Of a stretch of 64,000 nucleotides of DNA, positions 51,964 through 62,739 are shown piece after piece (the stretch's first letter is position 1; each line of letters starts with the position of its first letter). The position numbers were made by a program, and so were the translations under genes. The notes under the pieces are model-generated. The model was not told the origin of the DNA and did no database searches. It worked only from the letters and a program-made list of their open reading frames with translations. Source of the stretch: Rhizobium sp. NFR07 (lineage in GTDB: Bacteria > Pseudomonadota > Alphaproteobacteria > Rhizobiales > Rhizobiaceae); assembly GCF_900111905.1 (NCBI RefSeq), contig NZ_FOKM01000003.1, positions 310,001 to 374,000 of the forward strand, written 5' to 3'.

Positions 51964-52944
51964 CTAAAACGCCACCTTCATATCCAGCTCGCCGATCGGG
52001 CTCACGCCCGCAAGCAGTGCACGCGCCTCTTCTTCGTCGCGCTTGATCTGGGCGACCAGCGGCTCCAGGCCGTCGAATTTCAGCTCGTCGCGCAGATGGC
52101 CGAAGAAGGAGACCGAGCAGATCTCGCCATAAAGCGAGCCGGAGAAATCGAAGAGATAGGTCTCGAGCAGCGGCAGGCCGTTGTCCGTCACCGTCGGGCG
52201 GCGGCCGTAGCTGGCGACGCCGTCATAGAGCTCGCCATTCGGGCGACGGAAACGGACGGCGTAGATGCCGGGCTTCAGTTCCGCTTCCGGCGCAAGCCGC
52301 ATGTTGGCGGTCGGGAAGCCGAGTTGGCGGCCGAGCTTTTCGCCATCGATGACCTCGGCCTCGACCGTGTAGCGATAGCCGAGCAGGCCGGCGGCGGCCG
52401 CGACATCGCCATCGGCTAGCATCTCGCGGATGCGGCTCGACGAGATCACCTCGGCATTCTCGTCACGGAAGGCATCGACCAGCGACACCGAAAAGCCGTG
52501 GCGTTCGCCTGACGCCATGAGGAAGGCCGGGCCGCCTTCCCTGCCCTTGCCGAAATGGAAGTCGAAGCCGGTCACCACGGCGCTTGCACCCAGCCAGTCG
52601 ACCAGGATCGTCTTGACGAATTCCTCCGCCGATCGCGTCGCGAAGTCGCGGTCGAACGGATATTCGATGACGCTGCGAAAACCCATCGCCTCGAGAAGCC
52701 GTGCCTTGAGCGGCGCCGGTGTCAGGCGGAAAACCGGCTGGTCGGGCTTGAAGACGGTGCGCGGATGGGGCTCGAAGGTCAGTACCAAAGCCGGCACGCC
52801 GCGTTCTTCCGCCAGTTCCAGCGCCCGTTCCAGGACGCTGCGATGGCCGCGATGGACGCCGTCGAAATTGCCGATCGCCACGACGCCACCCTTCAGCGCG
52901 TCCGGCAGCGGCTCTTTCTTTTCGTTGCGGTGGAATACGGTCAT
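51964..52944 (-). CDS. ribF: Bifunctional riboflavin kinase / FAD synthetase
   Basis: 326 residues. N-terminal FMN adenylyltransferase domain: VVAIGNFDGVHRGHRSVLER (nucleotidyl-transferase HxGH-like loop), VVTGFDFHFGKGREG and ISSSRIREMLADGD. C-terminal riboflavin kinase domain (about 185-310): GRQLGFPTANMRL with the PTAN motif, and LLETYLFDFSGSLYGE. Converts riboflavin to FMN, then FAD. Convergent with the broken hicA gene (3-base gap). Confidence 0.95.
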   Translation of the reverse strand: MTVFHRNEKKEPLPDALKGGVVAIGNFDGVHRGHRSVLERALELAEERGVPALVLTFEPHPRTVFKPDQPVFRLTPAPLKARLLEAMGFRSVIEYPFDRDFATRSAEEFVKTILVDWLGASAVVTGFDFHFGKGREGGPAFLMASGERHGFSVSLVDAFRDENAEVISSSRIREMLADGDVAAAAGLLGYRYTVEAEVIDGEKLGRQLGFPTANMRLAPEAELKPGIYAVRFRRPNGELYDGVASYGRRPTVTDNGLPLLETYLFDFSGSLYGEICSVSFFGHLRDELKFDGLEPLVAQIKRDEEEARALLAGVSPIGELDMKVAF

Positions 52945-52975
52945 TCCGATAGATTCCGTTCGCCGATCAATTCCG

Positions 52976-53824
52976 TTAGGCCAGTCGGGGCATCCAGAAT
53001 TTCGGCGCCGCGTTTTCGGATTTCAGCCAGGACTGGAGGATCGCCTCGTCGGTCTGGCCGTTCACCGTGTATTCGGCGACATGGATGCCGTCGCTGATAT
53101 AAAGCAGGTCGAGATCTTGCGAAAGCGCCCCACGGACATCGGTCGGCATGCCGTCGCCGATCGCGAGCACCTTGGCCTTTTCGAACTCCCCGCGGGCCTC
53201 GCGGGCAATCGCCAGTGCCTCGTCATAGATCGGCTTGTGCGGCTTGCCGGCAACGCGGGTCTTGCCGCCGAGCTGCTCGTAATAGGCGGCGACCGCACCG
53301 GCGCAGGGGATCATCTTGTGGCCACGCTCGACGATAAGATCCGGATTGGCGCAGATCAGCGGCACATCCTTCTTCACCCAGGCTGTCAGCATGTCGGTAT
53401 AGTCTTCCGGAACTTCCTTCTCGTCGTCGAAGAAGCCGGTGCAGACGATTGCCTCGGCGTCTTCCTTCGACACGATCTCGACATCGAGGCCATCGAAGAA
53501 GTTGAGGTCGCGCTCCGGACCGAGCAGGAAGACTTTCTTCGGACCTTCCGCCACCAGATGTCGGGTCACGTCGCCGGAGGTGACGATACGGTCATAGGTG
53601 CCGTCCGGCACGCCGAGCACCTTCATCTGCTCGATGACGCCGGGCGCCGGACGCGGCGAATTGGTGATCAGCACCACGGTCGCGCCAGCCTCGCGGGCAC
53701 CGGCAAGAGCCTTACAGGAATGCTGGAAAGCCTCGACGCCGTTATGCACAACGCCCCAGACATCCGACAGAACGACGTCGTAGCCGCCGATCACTTCGTT
53801 CAAATTCTGGATGCGCTTCGCCAT
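52976..53824 (-). CDS. HAD-superfamily class IIA hydrolase (TIGR01459-like)
   Basis: 282 residues. Starts MAKRIQNLNEVIGGYDVVLS, then DVWGVVHNGVEAF: the motif I Asp and second Asp are as DxWG rather than DxDGT, as in this subgroup. Motif II is VVLITNSPRPAPGV, a C2A-type cap follows, KPHKPIYDEAL carries the motif III Lys, and AIGDGMPTDVRGAL is motif IV. NagD-like; substrate unknown. 31 bases upstream of ribF and likely co-transcribed with it. Confidence 0.86.
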   Translation of the reverse strand: MAKRIQNLNEVIGGYDVVLSDVWGVVHNGVEAFQHSCKALAGAREAGATVVLITNSPRPAPGVIEQMKVLGVPDGTYDRIVTSGDVTRHLVAEGPKKVFLLGPERDLNFFDGLDVEIVSKEDAEAIVCTGFFDDEKEVPEDYTDMLTAWVKKDVPLICANPDLIVERGHKMIPCAGAVAAYYEQLGGKTRVAGKPHKPIYDEALAIAREARGEFEKAKVLAIGDGMPTDVRGALSQDLDLLYISDGIHVAEYTVNGQTDEAILQSWLKSENAAPKFWMPRLA

Positions 53825-54070
53825 GCCGGGTCCCTTGTCACAATTGTCCCGGTCACATCGCAAACCATTGGCGGGATTACAAGAGGATCACCGGCGAAAG
53901 GCGTCCGCCGGGCGTTCGGGACGCTAAAACTTCACATTTCTGCAACGCACCATACCCTGATCATGCGTACCAAATGTTTTACCGACGCGCAGCTGGCTCA
54001 CCCGAACGAGGAGCCGGACGGAGAAAGGCCGGGATGCCCGTGGGAGCGACGCCCGGAGCATGGCCCGTCG

Positions 54071-55399
54071 CTAACCGAGAAGAGGCCTCAGAAGCAGGCC
54101 TGCAACGGCGCTCGTGGCGAGGACTGGCACCATGCCTGCCTTGATGCCGAAAAGCATGACGGCCGAGCCGGCAAACAGAACTGCGGCAAGCGGATCGAGG
54201 CTGGACCAGACCGGCACAGGCAGACCAAGGCCGATCGCCTGCACGAGTTCCGTCGGTCGTACCTCACGAAACAGAACATGCAGGCCGAACCAGATGGCGA
54301 GGTTGAGGATGACGCCGACGACCGCCGCCGTGATCGCCGAAAGCGCGCCTGAAAGCGTGCGGTTGCCGCGCAGTCGCTCGATATAGGGCGCACCGGCGAA
54401 GATGAAGACGAAGCTCGGAACGAAGGTCGCCCAGGCGACGAGCAACGCGCCGACAATGCCGCCCATGACACCGAAAGCCTCGCGAAAACCGGTCACGAAG
54501 CCGACGAAGGACAGGACGAGCACCAGCGGCCCGGGCGTGGTTTCCGCCAGCGCCAGCCCGTCCAGCATCTCTCCGGGCTTCAGCCAACCATATTGCTCGA
54601 CGCCGACCTGCGCGACATAGGCAAGCACCGCATAGGCGCCGCCGAAGGTCACCACCGCCATCTTCGAGAAGAAGACAAAGAGGCTGGAAAGCGCTTCGGG
54701 TGCGGAGACGAGCCAGAGAAACACAAGCGGCGCCTGCCAGACGATGATCCAGGCGATCAGCGCGGCAACCGCCCTCCCCGCCGGAGGCCTTGCCGGAATA
54801 TCGGCCATGTCGACAGGAACAGCCGTGGTACCGGCGCGCCGGACATTGAGAAGACCCGCGATGGCTGCCGCCAGCACCACGAGCGGGAACGGCACGGAAA
54901 ACAAAAACAGCGCCGCAAAGGCCGCGGCCGCGACAAGACAGAGAAAGCCGCTCTTCAGCGTCTTCCTGCCCAACCGGATGACCGCCTCCACGACAATCGC
55001 CAGGACGGCCGCCTTCAGGCCGAAGAACAGGCCGGCGAGCCAGGTTGTCTCCTGATAGAGCGCATAGGCGGCCGAAAGCGCCGTGATGACGATGAGGCCC
55101 GGCACGACGAACAGCAGGCCGGAAATGATGCCGCCGCGGGTGCCGTGCAGAAGCCAGCCGATATAGGTGGCGAGCTGCTGGGCTTCAGGTCCCGGCAGGA
55201 GCATGCAGTAGTTCAGCGCATGGAGAAACCGCGCCTCGGAGATCCAGCGCTTTTCCTCCACAACGGCCCGATGCATCATGGCGATCTGGGCCGCCGGACC
55301 GCCGAAGCTCAGGCAACCGATGCGGCCGAAGACCGCCGTCAGCTCGGCCAGTGTCGGCGCCGATGCGCTCTCGTCACCTGCACGATCCACCACAGTCAT
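54071..55399 (-). CDS. chrA: Chromate efflux transporter (CHR family)
   Basis: 442 residues, long-chain CHR with two homologous halves. N-half: FGRIGCLSFGGPAAQIAMMH (FGGP signature, about residues 25-44), then LPGPEAQQLATYIGW. C-half: FFSKMAVVTFGGAYAVLAYV, then TTPGPLVLVLSFVGFV. About 10-12 membrane spans. Exports chromate, lowering its toxicity. No chrB regulator is adjacent. Substrate assignment rests on the family; many rhizobial CHR proteins are untested. Confidence 0.88.
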   Translation of the reverse strand: MTVVDRAGDESASAPTLAELTAVFGRIGCLSFGGPAAQIAMMHRAVVEEKRWISEARFLHALNYCMLLPGPEAQQLATYIGWLLHGTRGGIISGLLFVVPGLIVITALSAAYALYQETTWLAGLFFGLKAAVLAIVVEAVIRLGRKTLKSGFLCLVAAAAFAALFLFSVPFPLVVLAAAIAGLLNVRRAGTTAVPVDMADIPARPPAGRAVAALIAWIIVWQAPLVFLWLVSAPEALSSLFVFFSKMAVVTFGGAYAVLAYVAQVGVEQYGWLKPGEMLDGLALAETTPGPLVLVLSFVGFVTGFREAFGVMGGIVGALLVAWATFVPSFVFIFAGAPYIERLRGNRTLSGALSAITAAVVGVILNLAIWFGLHVLFREVRPTELVQAIGLGLPVPVWSSLDPLAAVLFAGSAVMLFGIKAGMVPVLATSAVAGLLLRPLLG

Positions 55400-55612
55400 T
55401 CACGCCCTCCCCTGCCGGTTTCACATCCGGAACTGGCCCCTGTAAAAATGTCATGTAAAGACTGTATGACGGTCTCGTCGTGGGCGTGCCATCCTTAGAC
55501 CAAAGTCCGGTGCGAAAAGCCGCCTGCCCGAGCAGGACAGCGCCTGGACCTCAGTGCCGTTAATCCTGTTTTGCTTGATGCTGCAGAGCGGCAACGAAAT
55601 TTTCGAGCCCGT

Positions 55613-55643
55613 TCTTGACTCGACCAGTGGCCACCCTTATCTC
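55613..55643 (+). promoter_or_regulatory. groESL promoter, heat-shock (RpoH-like) type
   Basis: CTTGACT (TTGACT 55615-55620) then a 17-nt spacer and TATCTC (55638-55643) within CCTTATCTC. The pair fits both a sigma70-like promoter and the alphaproteobacterial RpoH consensus (CTTG ... CCTTATNT). The CIRCE repeat begins 9 bases downstream. Confidence 0.65.
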
Positions 55644-55651
55644 GGGCTCCG

Positions 55652-55678
55652 TTAGCACTCTCGATAGACGAGTGCCAA
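55652..55678 (+). promoter_or_regulatory. CIRCE element (HrcA operator)
   Basis: TTAGCACTC-N9-GAGTGCCAA, matching the consensus TTAGCACTC-N9-GAGTGCTAA at 17 of 18 arm positions. It is bound by HrcA, which represses groESL in the absence of heat stress. It lies at or just after the predicted transcription start. Confidence 0.93.
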
Positions 55679-55736
55679 ACGAGATCCGCGGGTCCTCTAA
55701 AGACCTGTCCATGTCATTTGATCGAGGGATTAGACA

Positions 55737-56033
55737 ATGGCAAGCACAACTTTCCGCCCCCTGCACGATCGCGTCGTTGTAAAGCGCGTCGAGTCTGAAG
55801 AAAAGACCAAGGGTGGCATCATCATCCCGGACACCGCCAAGGAAAAGCCGGCTGAAGGCGAAATCATCGCCGTCGGTTCTGGCGCACGCGACGACAAGGG
55901 CGCACTCGTTGCTCTCGACGTCAAGGTCGGCGACCGCGTCCTGTTCGGCAAGTGGTCCGGCACGGAAGTCAAGCTTAACGGCGAAGACCTTCTGATCATG
56001 AAGGAATCCGACATCATGGGCGTTATCGGCTGA
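55737..56033 (+). CDS. groES: Co-chaperonin GroES
   Basis: 98-residue 10-kDa heptameric lid of the GroEL folding chamber. [20 protein letters not shown], the mobile loop [13 protein letters not shown], then [20 protein letters not shown] and [13 protein letters not shown]. Normal length. The 5' untranslated region contains CIRCE, so it is under HrcA control together with groEL 56 bases downstream. Codon use is that of a strongly expressed gene. Confidence 0.97.
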   Translation: MASTTFRPLHDRVVVKRVESEEKTKGGIIIPDTAKEKPAEGEIIAVGSGARDDKGALVALDVKVGDRVLFGKWSGTEVKLNGEDLLIMKESDIMGVIG

Positions 56034-56065
56034 TTGCCGGCAACGCCTTTTTCGTAATTCGCTGA

Positions 56066-57733
<1,668 letters not shown>

Positions 57734-57775
57734 GACCGAAAGGTCTTATGTCTGAGCCATCCGGTTCAGTTGACG

Positions 57776-57803
57776 AAAGGGCGGTCTTCGGACCGCCCTT
57801 TTT
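57776..57803 (+). terminator. Intrinsic terminator of groESL
   Basis: 11-bp perfect stem AAAGGGCGGTC (57776-57786) / GACCGCCCTTT (57791-57801), stable TTCG tetraloop, followed by TTGCTTT. A smaller hairpin AAGACC-GAAA-GGTCTT (57732-57747) directly overlaps the groEL stop. Confidence 0.93.
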
Positions 57804-57979
57804 GCTTTGGATGCCAGGGATGCACCACCTTCTGAAAGCAGTCACAATGATGAGCGTTGCCGGTCCTCCCTGTCCTCGATAGCGGTGACGCGTTCCTGGA
57901 AATTGCGGGCGAGAATGCGCATGTGGGGAACATCAGTGGAAGCTTCCGCTTTTGCAATCAACAGCAGGAGACAAATCCC

Positions 57980-58612
57980 ATGAATGAGACGCCCCCGGTT
58001 TCGATGCGCGCCGAGGATCAAGTATCCGAGATACTGAGACGAAACGAAAAGGCCATGATGGATGCCATTCTCAAGGTATGTGAGGATACCGAAAGGAGAA
58101 CAGCGGATGACCTCAAGTCGGCCGGTGTCGATCCGATAAGGATGAGGGACGGCTATTCTGCTTCGGTCGCGCTGCATCTCCTCTTCCTGCAGCAGTGCGG
58201 CGCAGACATGGAAACGAGCAAGGGCGGCGACGCCAAGCGTGCCAGCCAGATCCTTCGCGCCGGCCGAAGAATTTCCGCCCATTATTGGGAAGGCATCGAC
58301 GCGGAGCAGAGCGCAGGCAGGAGCGACATCGCGATGGACCGCGAGGAACAGCGCGAACTTGCCGTCAGTGCGCAGCGAGCAGCCTCCAGGGCAGTGATGA
58401 GGGCTCTGGTCGAGCAGGCAAGTACGGCCGATCCGGATCTGCGCGATCGCATCACAGCCGATATCGAGACCTATATTGCAAGGCTTGCGCCGATATCCGA
58501 GACGGATCGGTATTTTGCCGAACGGGTGAGGGAAAACGCCGCATTGCTGCTGCAACCGCCCTCCGTCCAAACTCCGCCCGTCAAGGACACAAGCGTGGAT
58601 GACGGAGAGTGA
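57980..58612 (+). CDS. Hypothetical protein, unknown
   Basis: 210 residues, predicted soluble and mostly alpha-helical, with no signal or membrane segment. Distinct pieces: SEILRRNEKAMMDAILKVCE, a conserved-looking HLLFLQQCGADMETSKGGD and REEQRELAVSAQRAASRAVM. The end is Pro/Val-rich. CAGGAG lies 10 nt before the ATG. I do not recognise a family. A long antisense frame (57842-58645) covers the same DNA, but its translation is Gly/Arg/Cys-rich and looks like a shadow. Context after groESL gives no functional hint. Confidence 0.6.
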   Translation: MNETPPVSMRAEDQVSEILRRNEKAMMDAILKVCEDTERRTADDLKSAGVDPIRMRDGYSASVALHLLFLQQCGADMETSKGGDAKRASQILRAGRRISAHYWEGIDAEQSAGRSDIAMDREEQRELAVSAQRAASRAVMRALVEQASTADPDLRDRITADIETYIARLAPISETDRYFAERVRENAALLLQPPSVQTPPVKDTSVDDGE

Positions 58613-58843
58613 CGACGTCACGTTTCTCACCGCCGCGCGGGACATAAGGCAAAGACGCCGCTACGGCGCTGCCTTGACGGCGTTCATTGTTCAACTGCGC
58701 AGAAATAAAGCTCGGGCCAATCTTATGAGCGCGTATCATAAAGGCAACACAACTCTGGGGCCATTGTCGAACCCCCTTATTTTAGTGGATGCTCACTAAG
58801 GCAATGTTCAATTTATAGACCGGAACATCCTTAGAGGGCCGCG

Positions 58844-61609
58844 ATGACCCGTAAGTCGATGCCGACCGCATTCGGATTGATGCGGACTTCATGGATTGGC
58901 GGCGGGCTGCTCATCCCTTTTTCTTCGCTCACCTTTCTCGTCTCCGGTGCTCCGGCGCAGGCCGCCTGCGTTCTCGTCGCGGGTGTCGGCAACGACAATT
59001 ATGTCTGCGACAGCGGCATCGGCCCCGGGCTTACCGATACCAGCGGCGACAATACGCTGACGCTGCCGGCGGGCGGAACGGGACAGATCAACGGCAACGT
59101 GATCTTCGGAAACGGTTCCGACGGCATCGGGATGGGCTCCGGCACGATCACCGGCAATGTCGATCAGGGTGGCGGCACCGATGCCTTCACCATCACCGGC
59201 GGCCAGGTCACCGGCAATGTCCAACAGGGCGCCGCCATCGACGACTTCCGCATGACGGGCGGAACGATCGGCTCGCTCAGCCAGGGCGACGGTTTCGACA
59301 CGTTTTTCATGTCCGGCGGCCGCATCGTCGATTTCTTCGAGGATGGCGACTATGCCGTCATGACCGGCGGGCGCATCGGCCGCGTCAACATGAAGCTCGA
59401 CAACAACTATTTCGACATGTCGGACGGTATTATCGACCGCAATGTCGTCACCGGCTTTGGCACCGACACGATCATTATCTCGGGCGGCACGATCGGCGGC
59501 AATATCAGCACCGGCGACGGCAATGACAGCGTCACGGTCAGCGGCGGCAGCATCGGCAACGGCATCAAGACCGGCAATGGCAACGACACATTCGCCTGGA
59601 GCGGCGGCATCATCTACAACACGATCCTGCTTGAGGCCGGAAACGACAGCGCAACGCTGACCGATCTCACCAACGGCAATATGGGTGGCATGACGCAGCT
59701 CTCCGGCGGCGCCGGTAGCGACACCCTGATGCTCGACAACGTCTCGATGGACGGCGTCGGCCGGCTTGTCGGCTGGGAGACGATCGACGCCACCAACGAC
59801 ACCGAGCTGATGTTCGATGGCGACCTCGTTCTCGGCGATGCCTCGACCGGGACGGGCACGTTCAGCATCGACGGAGCGAGCACGGTCTTTTCGGGTGGCG
59901 CGGACACCGCGGTCTCCGCCTTCGATGCCGGCGCGCTTGCGACCGTCATCAATGCCGGACGGATCGATCTCACCAATGGCAGTGGCGGCGCCACCGACAG
60001 TTTTACCGTCAACGGCAATTATGTCGGCAACGATGGGCTGCTGTTCGTCGATACCGTGCTCGGGACAGACGATTCCGCGTCCGACAGGCTGATCATTTCC
60101 GGCGGAACGGCGAGCGGCATTACCGGCCTGGAGGTCGAGAACCAGGGAGGCCTCGGCGGGCTGACGACGCAGAACGGCATTCTCGTCATAGAGGGCATCA
60201 ACGGCGCCGACACCGGCGACGGCACCTTCGCGCTGACCAACAACGTCGCCGCCGGTGCCTACCAGTATTACCTGTTCAAGGGCGGGGTCAGCGCGGATAC
60301 GGGTGAAAACTGGTATCTGCGCTCGGCGCTCGTCAATACGCCGACGCCTTCGGAAGCGGCTCCCGCTCCGTCGCCGCTCGCTCCGGCGGAGGAGCCGCAG
60401 CCGGAGCCGCCAGAGCCCGAGGTCAGCGGTCCGCCGCCCGCTCCCCCTGCCCCACCCGAAACGCCGCCGGACGGGTCCGGCATCGTCGAGCCGCCGGTGT
60501 CTGCCGGCGATACCGCACCCGTTGCGCCGCCCGAGCCTGAAGCCGCCGAGGCGCCTACACCCCCGGAAAATCCCCAGGAGATCCCCACCGAAGCGCCTCC
60601 ACTGCCCATCGGCATCGACCCGGAGCCTCCGACATCGGGCGCGACCCGCGTGGCGGGCGACGTCGTTCCGCTTTACCGCGTCGAGGTGCCGACCTATTCG
60701 GCGATCGCGCCTGCCGCCCGCACTGCGACGCTTTCGGCCCTCGGCACGCTGCACGAGCGCCGGGGCGACCAGAACTTCGTCGACGGTCCCGCCGCCTGGA
60801 CGCGTGTCTACGGCATGAAGGCGGAGCAGACTTTTTCCGGAATGGTCGATCCGGCGCTCGACGGACATCTCTACGGTTTCCAGGCCGGACTGGACGTGAT
60901 CCATCTGGACCGGGCCGATGGCGGACGCGACATTGCCGGCCTCTTCCTCGGCTACAGCACCTATGATGCGGACATCAAGGGCCAGGCGCTCGGCTGGAAC
61001 GGCGTCAGCACCGGGGATCTCAACCTCAACGCAACCAGCTTCGGCGGTTACTGGACCCATATCGCCGCATCAGGATGGTATGTCGACGCCGTCCTGATGG
61101 GCACATGGTACGGCGGCAATGCCGCCAGCTATCGCGATATCGGCATCGATATCGACGGCTTCGGCGTTACCGCGTCACTGGAAGGCGGCTATCCGATCGC
61201 GTTGACGGAAGAATGGACGCTGGAGCCCCAGGCGCAACTGATCTGGCAACACCTGTCGCTGGACGACCAAGCGGACGACTTTTCCGATATCGCCTTCGAC
61301 AACGACAACATGGTCACCGGCCGGATCGGTGCCCGGCTGGAAGGCAGCTACAAGACATCCGCCGGCCTCATCCGGCCCCATGTCAAAGCCAATCTGTGGC
61401 ATTCGTTCAGCGGCACGGACACGGTGAGGTTCGGCAGCGACGCCATCACCACCGATACCGACTGGACCTCGCTGGAACTCGGCGCGGGCGTTACATGGGA
61501 TATCAATGCCCGCCTCAGCGCCTTCGCATCGGCCGACTACACGTTCAATCTCGGTGGCGAGAATATCGACACATGGCAGGGCCGAGCCGGATTGAAGCTG
61601 AGCTTCTAG
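58844..61609 (+). CDS. Type V autotransporter with repetitive beta-helix-like passenger
   Basis: 921 residues. Extended signal region (about 1-40, ending GAPAQA). The passenger (about 41-490) is a series of short repeats of the form GGxIxGNIxxGxGNDxFxxxGG (for example GTITGNVDQGGGTDAFTITG). A proline/glutamate-rich linker (about 500-600: PEPPEPEVSGPPPAPPAPPE) precedes the C-terminal autotransporter barrel (about 635-921). That starts AWTRVYGMKAEQTFSGMVDP and ends RAGLKLSF, with the terminal Phe needed for outer membrane insertion. Secreted to the cell surface, likely for adhesion or aggregation. No second gene of a two-partner system is nearby. Confidence 0.9.
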   Translation: MTRKSMPTAFGLMRTSWIGGGLLIPFSSLTFLVSGAPAQAACVLVAGVGNDNYVCDSGIGPGLTDTSGDNTLTLPAGGTGQINGNVIFGNGSDGIGMGSGTITGNVDQGGGTDAFTITGGQVTGNVQQGAAIDDFRMTGGTIGSLSQGDGFDTFFMSGGRIVDFFEDGDYAVMTGGRIGRVNMKLDNNYFDMSDGIIDRNVVTGFGTDTIIISGGTIGGNISTGDGNDSVTVSGGSIGNGIKTGNGNDTFAWSGGIIYNTILLEAGNDSATLTDLTNGNMGGMTQLSGGAGSDTLMLDNVSMDGVGRLVGWETIDATNDTELMFDGDLVLGDASTGTGTFSIDGASTVFSGGADTAVSAFDAGALATVINAGRIDLTNGSGGATDSFTVNGNYVGNDGLLFVDTVLGTDDSASDRLIISGGTASGITGLEVENQGGLGGLTTQNGILVIEGINGADTGDGTFALTNNVAAGAYQYYLFKGGVSADTGENWYLRSALVNTPTPSEAAPAPSPLAPAEEPQPEPPEPEVSGPPPAPPAPPETPPDGSGIVEPPVSAGDTAPVAPPEPEAAEAPTPPENPQEIPTEAPPLPIGIDPEPPTSGATRVAGDVVPLYRVEVPTYSAIAPAARTATLSALGTLHERRGDQNFVDGPAAWTRVYGMKAEQTFSGMVDPALDGHLYGFQAGLDVIHLDRADGGRDIAGLFLGYSTYDADIKGQALGWNGVSTGDLNLNATSFGGYWTHIAASGWYVDAVLMGTWYGGNAASYRDIGIDIDGFGVTASLEGGYPIALTEEWTLEPQAQLIWQHLSLDDQADDFSDIAFDNDNMVTGRIGARLEGSYKTSAGLIRPHVKANLWHSFSGTDTVRFGSDAITTDTDWTSLELGAGVTWDINARLSAFASADYTFNLGGENIDTWQGRAGLKLSF

Positions 61610-61728
61610 ACCAGGCTGTCTAGCGGCGGGTCTGGACAAGGATCACGATTTCCGCAACTCTCGCGCGGATAAAAAGACGATCCTTAATCACTTTTTTCCA
61701 CATTTTGATATTCAAGGATAATATTCTG

Positions 61729-62701
61729 ATGCTTCTTAGAACGCTTGCGCTTGCCGCCATGCTAAGTTCGCTGGTGAATCTCTCAGGCGGCAGGGCTGAA
61801 GATCTTCGAAATCCCCGCCATTGAGGATGGAGCAGCGATCCGGGTGGCCGAGTGGACGCCCTGTGCAAAGCCGGCGGAAACCATCGAGCTTAGACCTTTC
61901 CTTCTTCCGGCAGTGCGCGATTGCCCGGTTGCCGGCAAAGGACTTCCGCTCATCGTTCTCTCGCACGGCTTTCGCGGCACCAATCTTAGCCATCACGACA
62001 CGGCAGAGGCGTTCGCGGATGCGGGCTTCGTCGTCGTGGCGCTCAACCATCCCGACGATTCCGCCTTGAGCAAGGACAAAGGCCCCAGCCTGAAGGCCCT
62101 GACGAACCGCCCGACGGATATCAAGCGGGTGATCGATTTCATGCTCGGTGCGTCACCGGATGCAGCGAAGATAGATCCGCAGCGCATCGGCTTCTTCGGA
62201 TTTTCACGCGGTGGGTATACGGGCCTCGTGCTTGCCGGCGCCGAGCCGGATTTCCAGCAGTTGCGCCGGCGCTGCGCAGATCCGACAGGCGCAGACTGCA
62301 AGCCGATCGATCCGGCACTTGTCCCGACTTCAACGCTGACCCGCGATCCGCGCATCAAGGCGTTCGTCATCGCCGACCCGCTGAGCAGCGCTTTCCCGAC
62401 GAGGGAAAGCGTGCAGGTAATCAGCGCGCCCCTGCAGCTGTGGAGTTCCGAGGGCGGCGGCGATGGCGTGTCGCCGAAGGATATTGCCAGGATCGCCGCC
62501 AACCTCGCCTCCCCGCCGGAGCATCATGCCGTGCCCGGCTCCGGCCATTTCGCCTTCCTGACCGTCTGCCCCGCGGCATTGGCGAAAAGCCTGCCGGAAC
62601 TTTGCACCGATGCACCGGGCTTCAGCCGCGCCAAGTTCCACGAAGAGCTGAACAGCAAGGCGCTTGCCTTCCTAAAGAAGCATCTGCCCGTACAGCCCTG
62701 A
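61729..62701 (+). pseudogene. Alpha/beta hydrolase (dienelactone-hydrolase-like) with frameshifted signal peptide
   Basis: The mature enzyme (from about 61793) reads GLKIFEIPAIEDGAAIRVAE, then LIVLSHGFRGTNLSHHDTAE, FFGFSRGGYTGLVLAG (GxSxG nucleophile) and a late histidine in VPGSGHFAFL, a complete alpha/beta hydrolase. Upstream, the ATG at 61729 (AAGGA 10 nt before) opens a good signal peptide MLLRTLALAAMLSSLVNLS. Its frame, however, runs to a TGA soon after and never joins the enzyme. Adding one TC dinucleotide in AATCTCTCAGG (61777-61787) would fuse them as ...VNLSQAAGLKIFE. The intact enzyme frame alone could start only at GTG 61844, without signal peptide. Confidence 0.75.
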
Positions 62702-62739
62702 TCCGTCTCAAGGCAGGAGGCAATTGCTGGCAGGCCTGT

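Larger units (their letters stand above)
55400..55736. other. Divergent intergenic region chrA / groES (337 bp)
   Basis: No gene. It contains the groES promoter and CIRCE element (listed separately) and, near 55410-55470, the expected chrA promoter, for which no clear elements were found. Confidence 0.6.

Noticed and set aside
57842..58645. 267-codon antisense frame opposite the unknown gene at 57980
   Set aside because: Composition (Gly, Arg, Cys, His) is that of a shadow frame, and no Shine-Dalgarno or family pattern is seen; the sense frame looks more protein-like.
58599..58799. 66-codon plus-strand frame overlapping the end of the 57980 gene
   Set aside because: No Shine-Dalgarno of its own, no recognisable motif, and the C-terminal half looks like untranslated AT-richer DNA.
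58889..61060. 723-codon antisense frame opposite the autotransporter
   Set aside because: Sense strand has signal peptide, repeats and beta-barrel; the antisense frame mirrors the repetitive composition.
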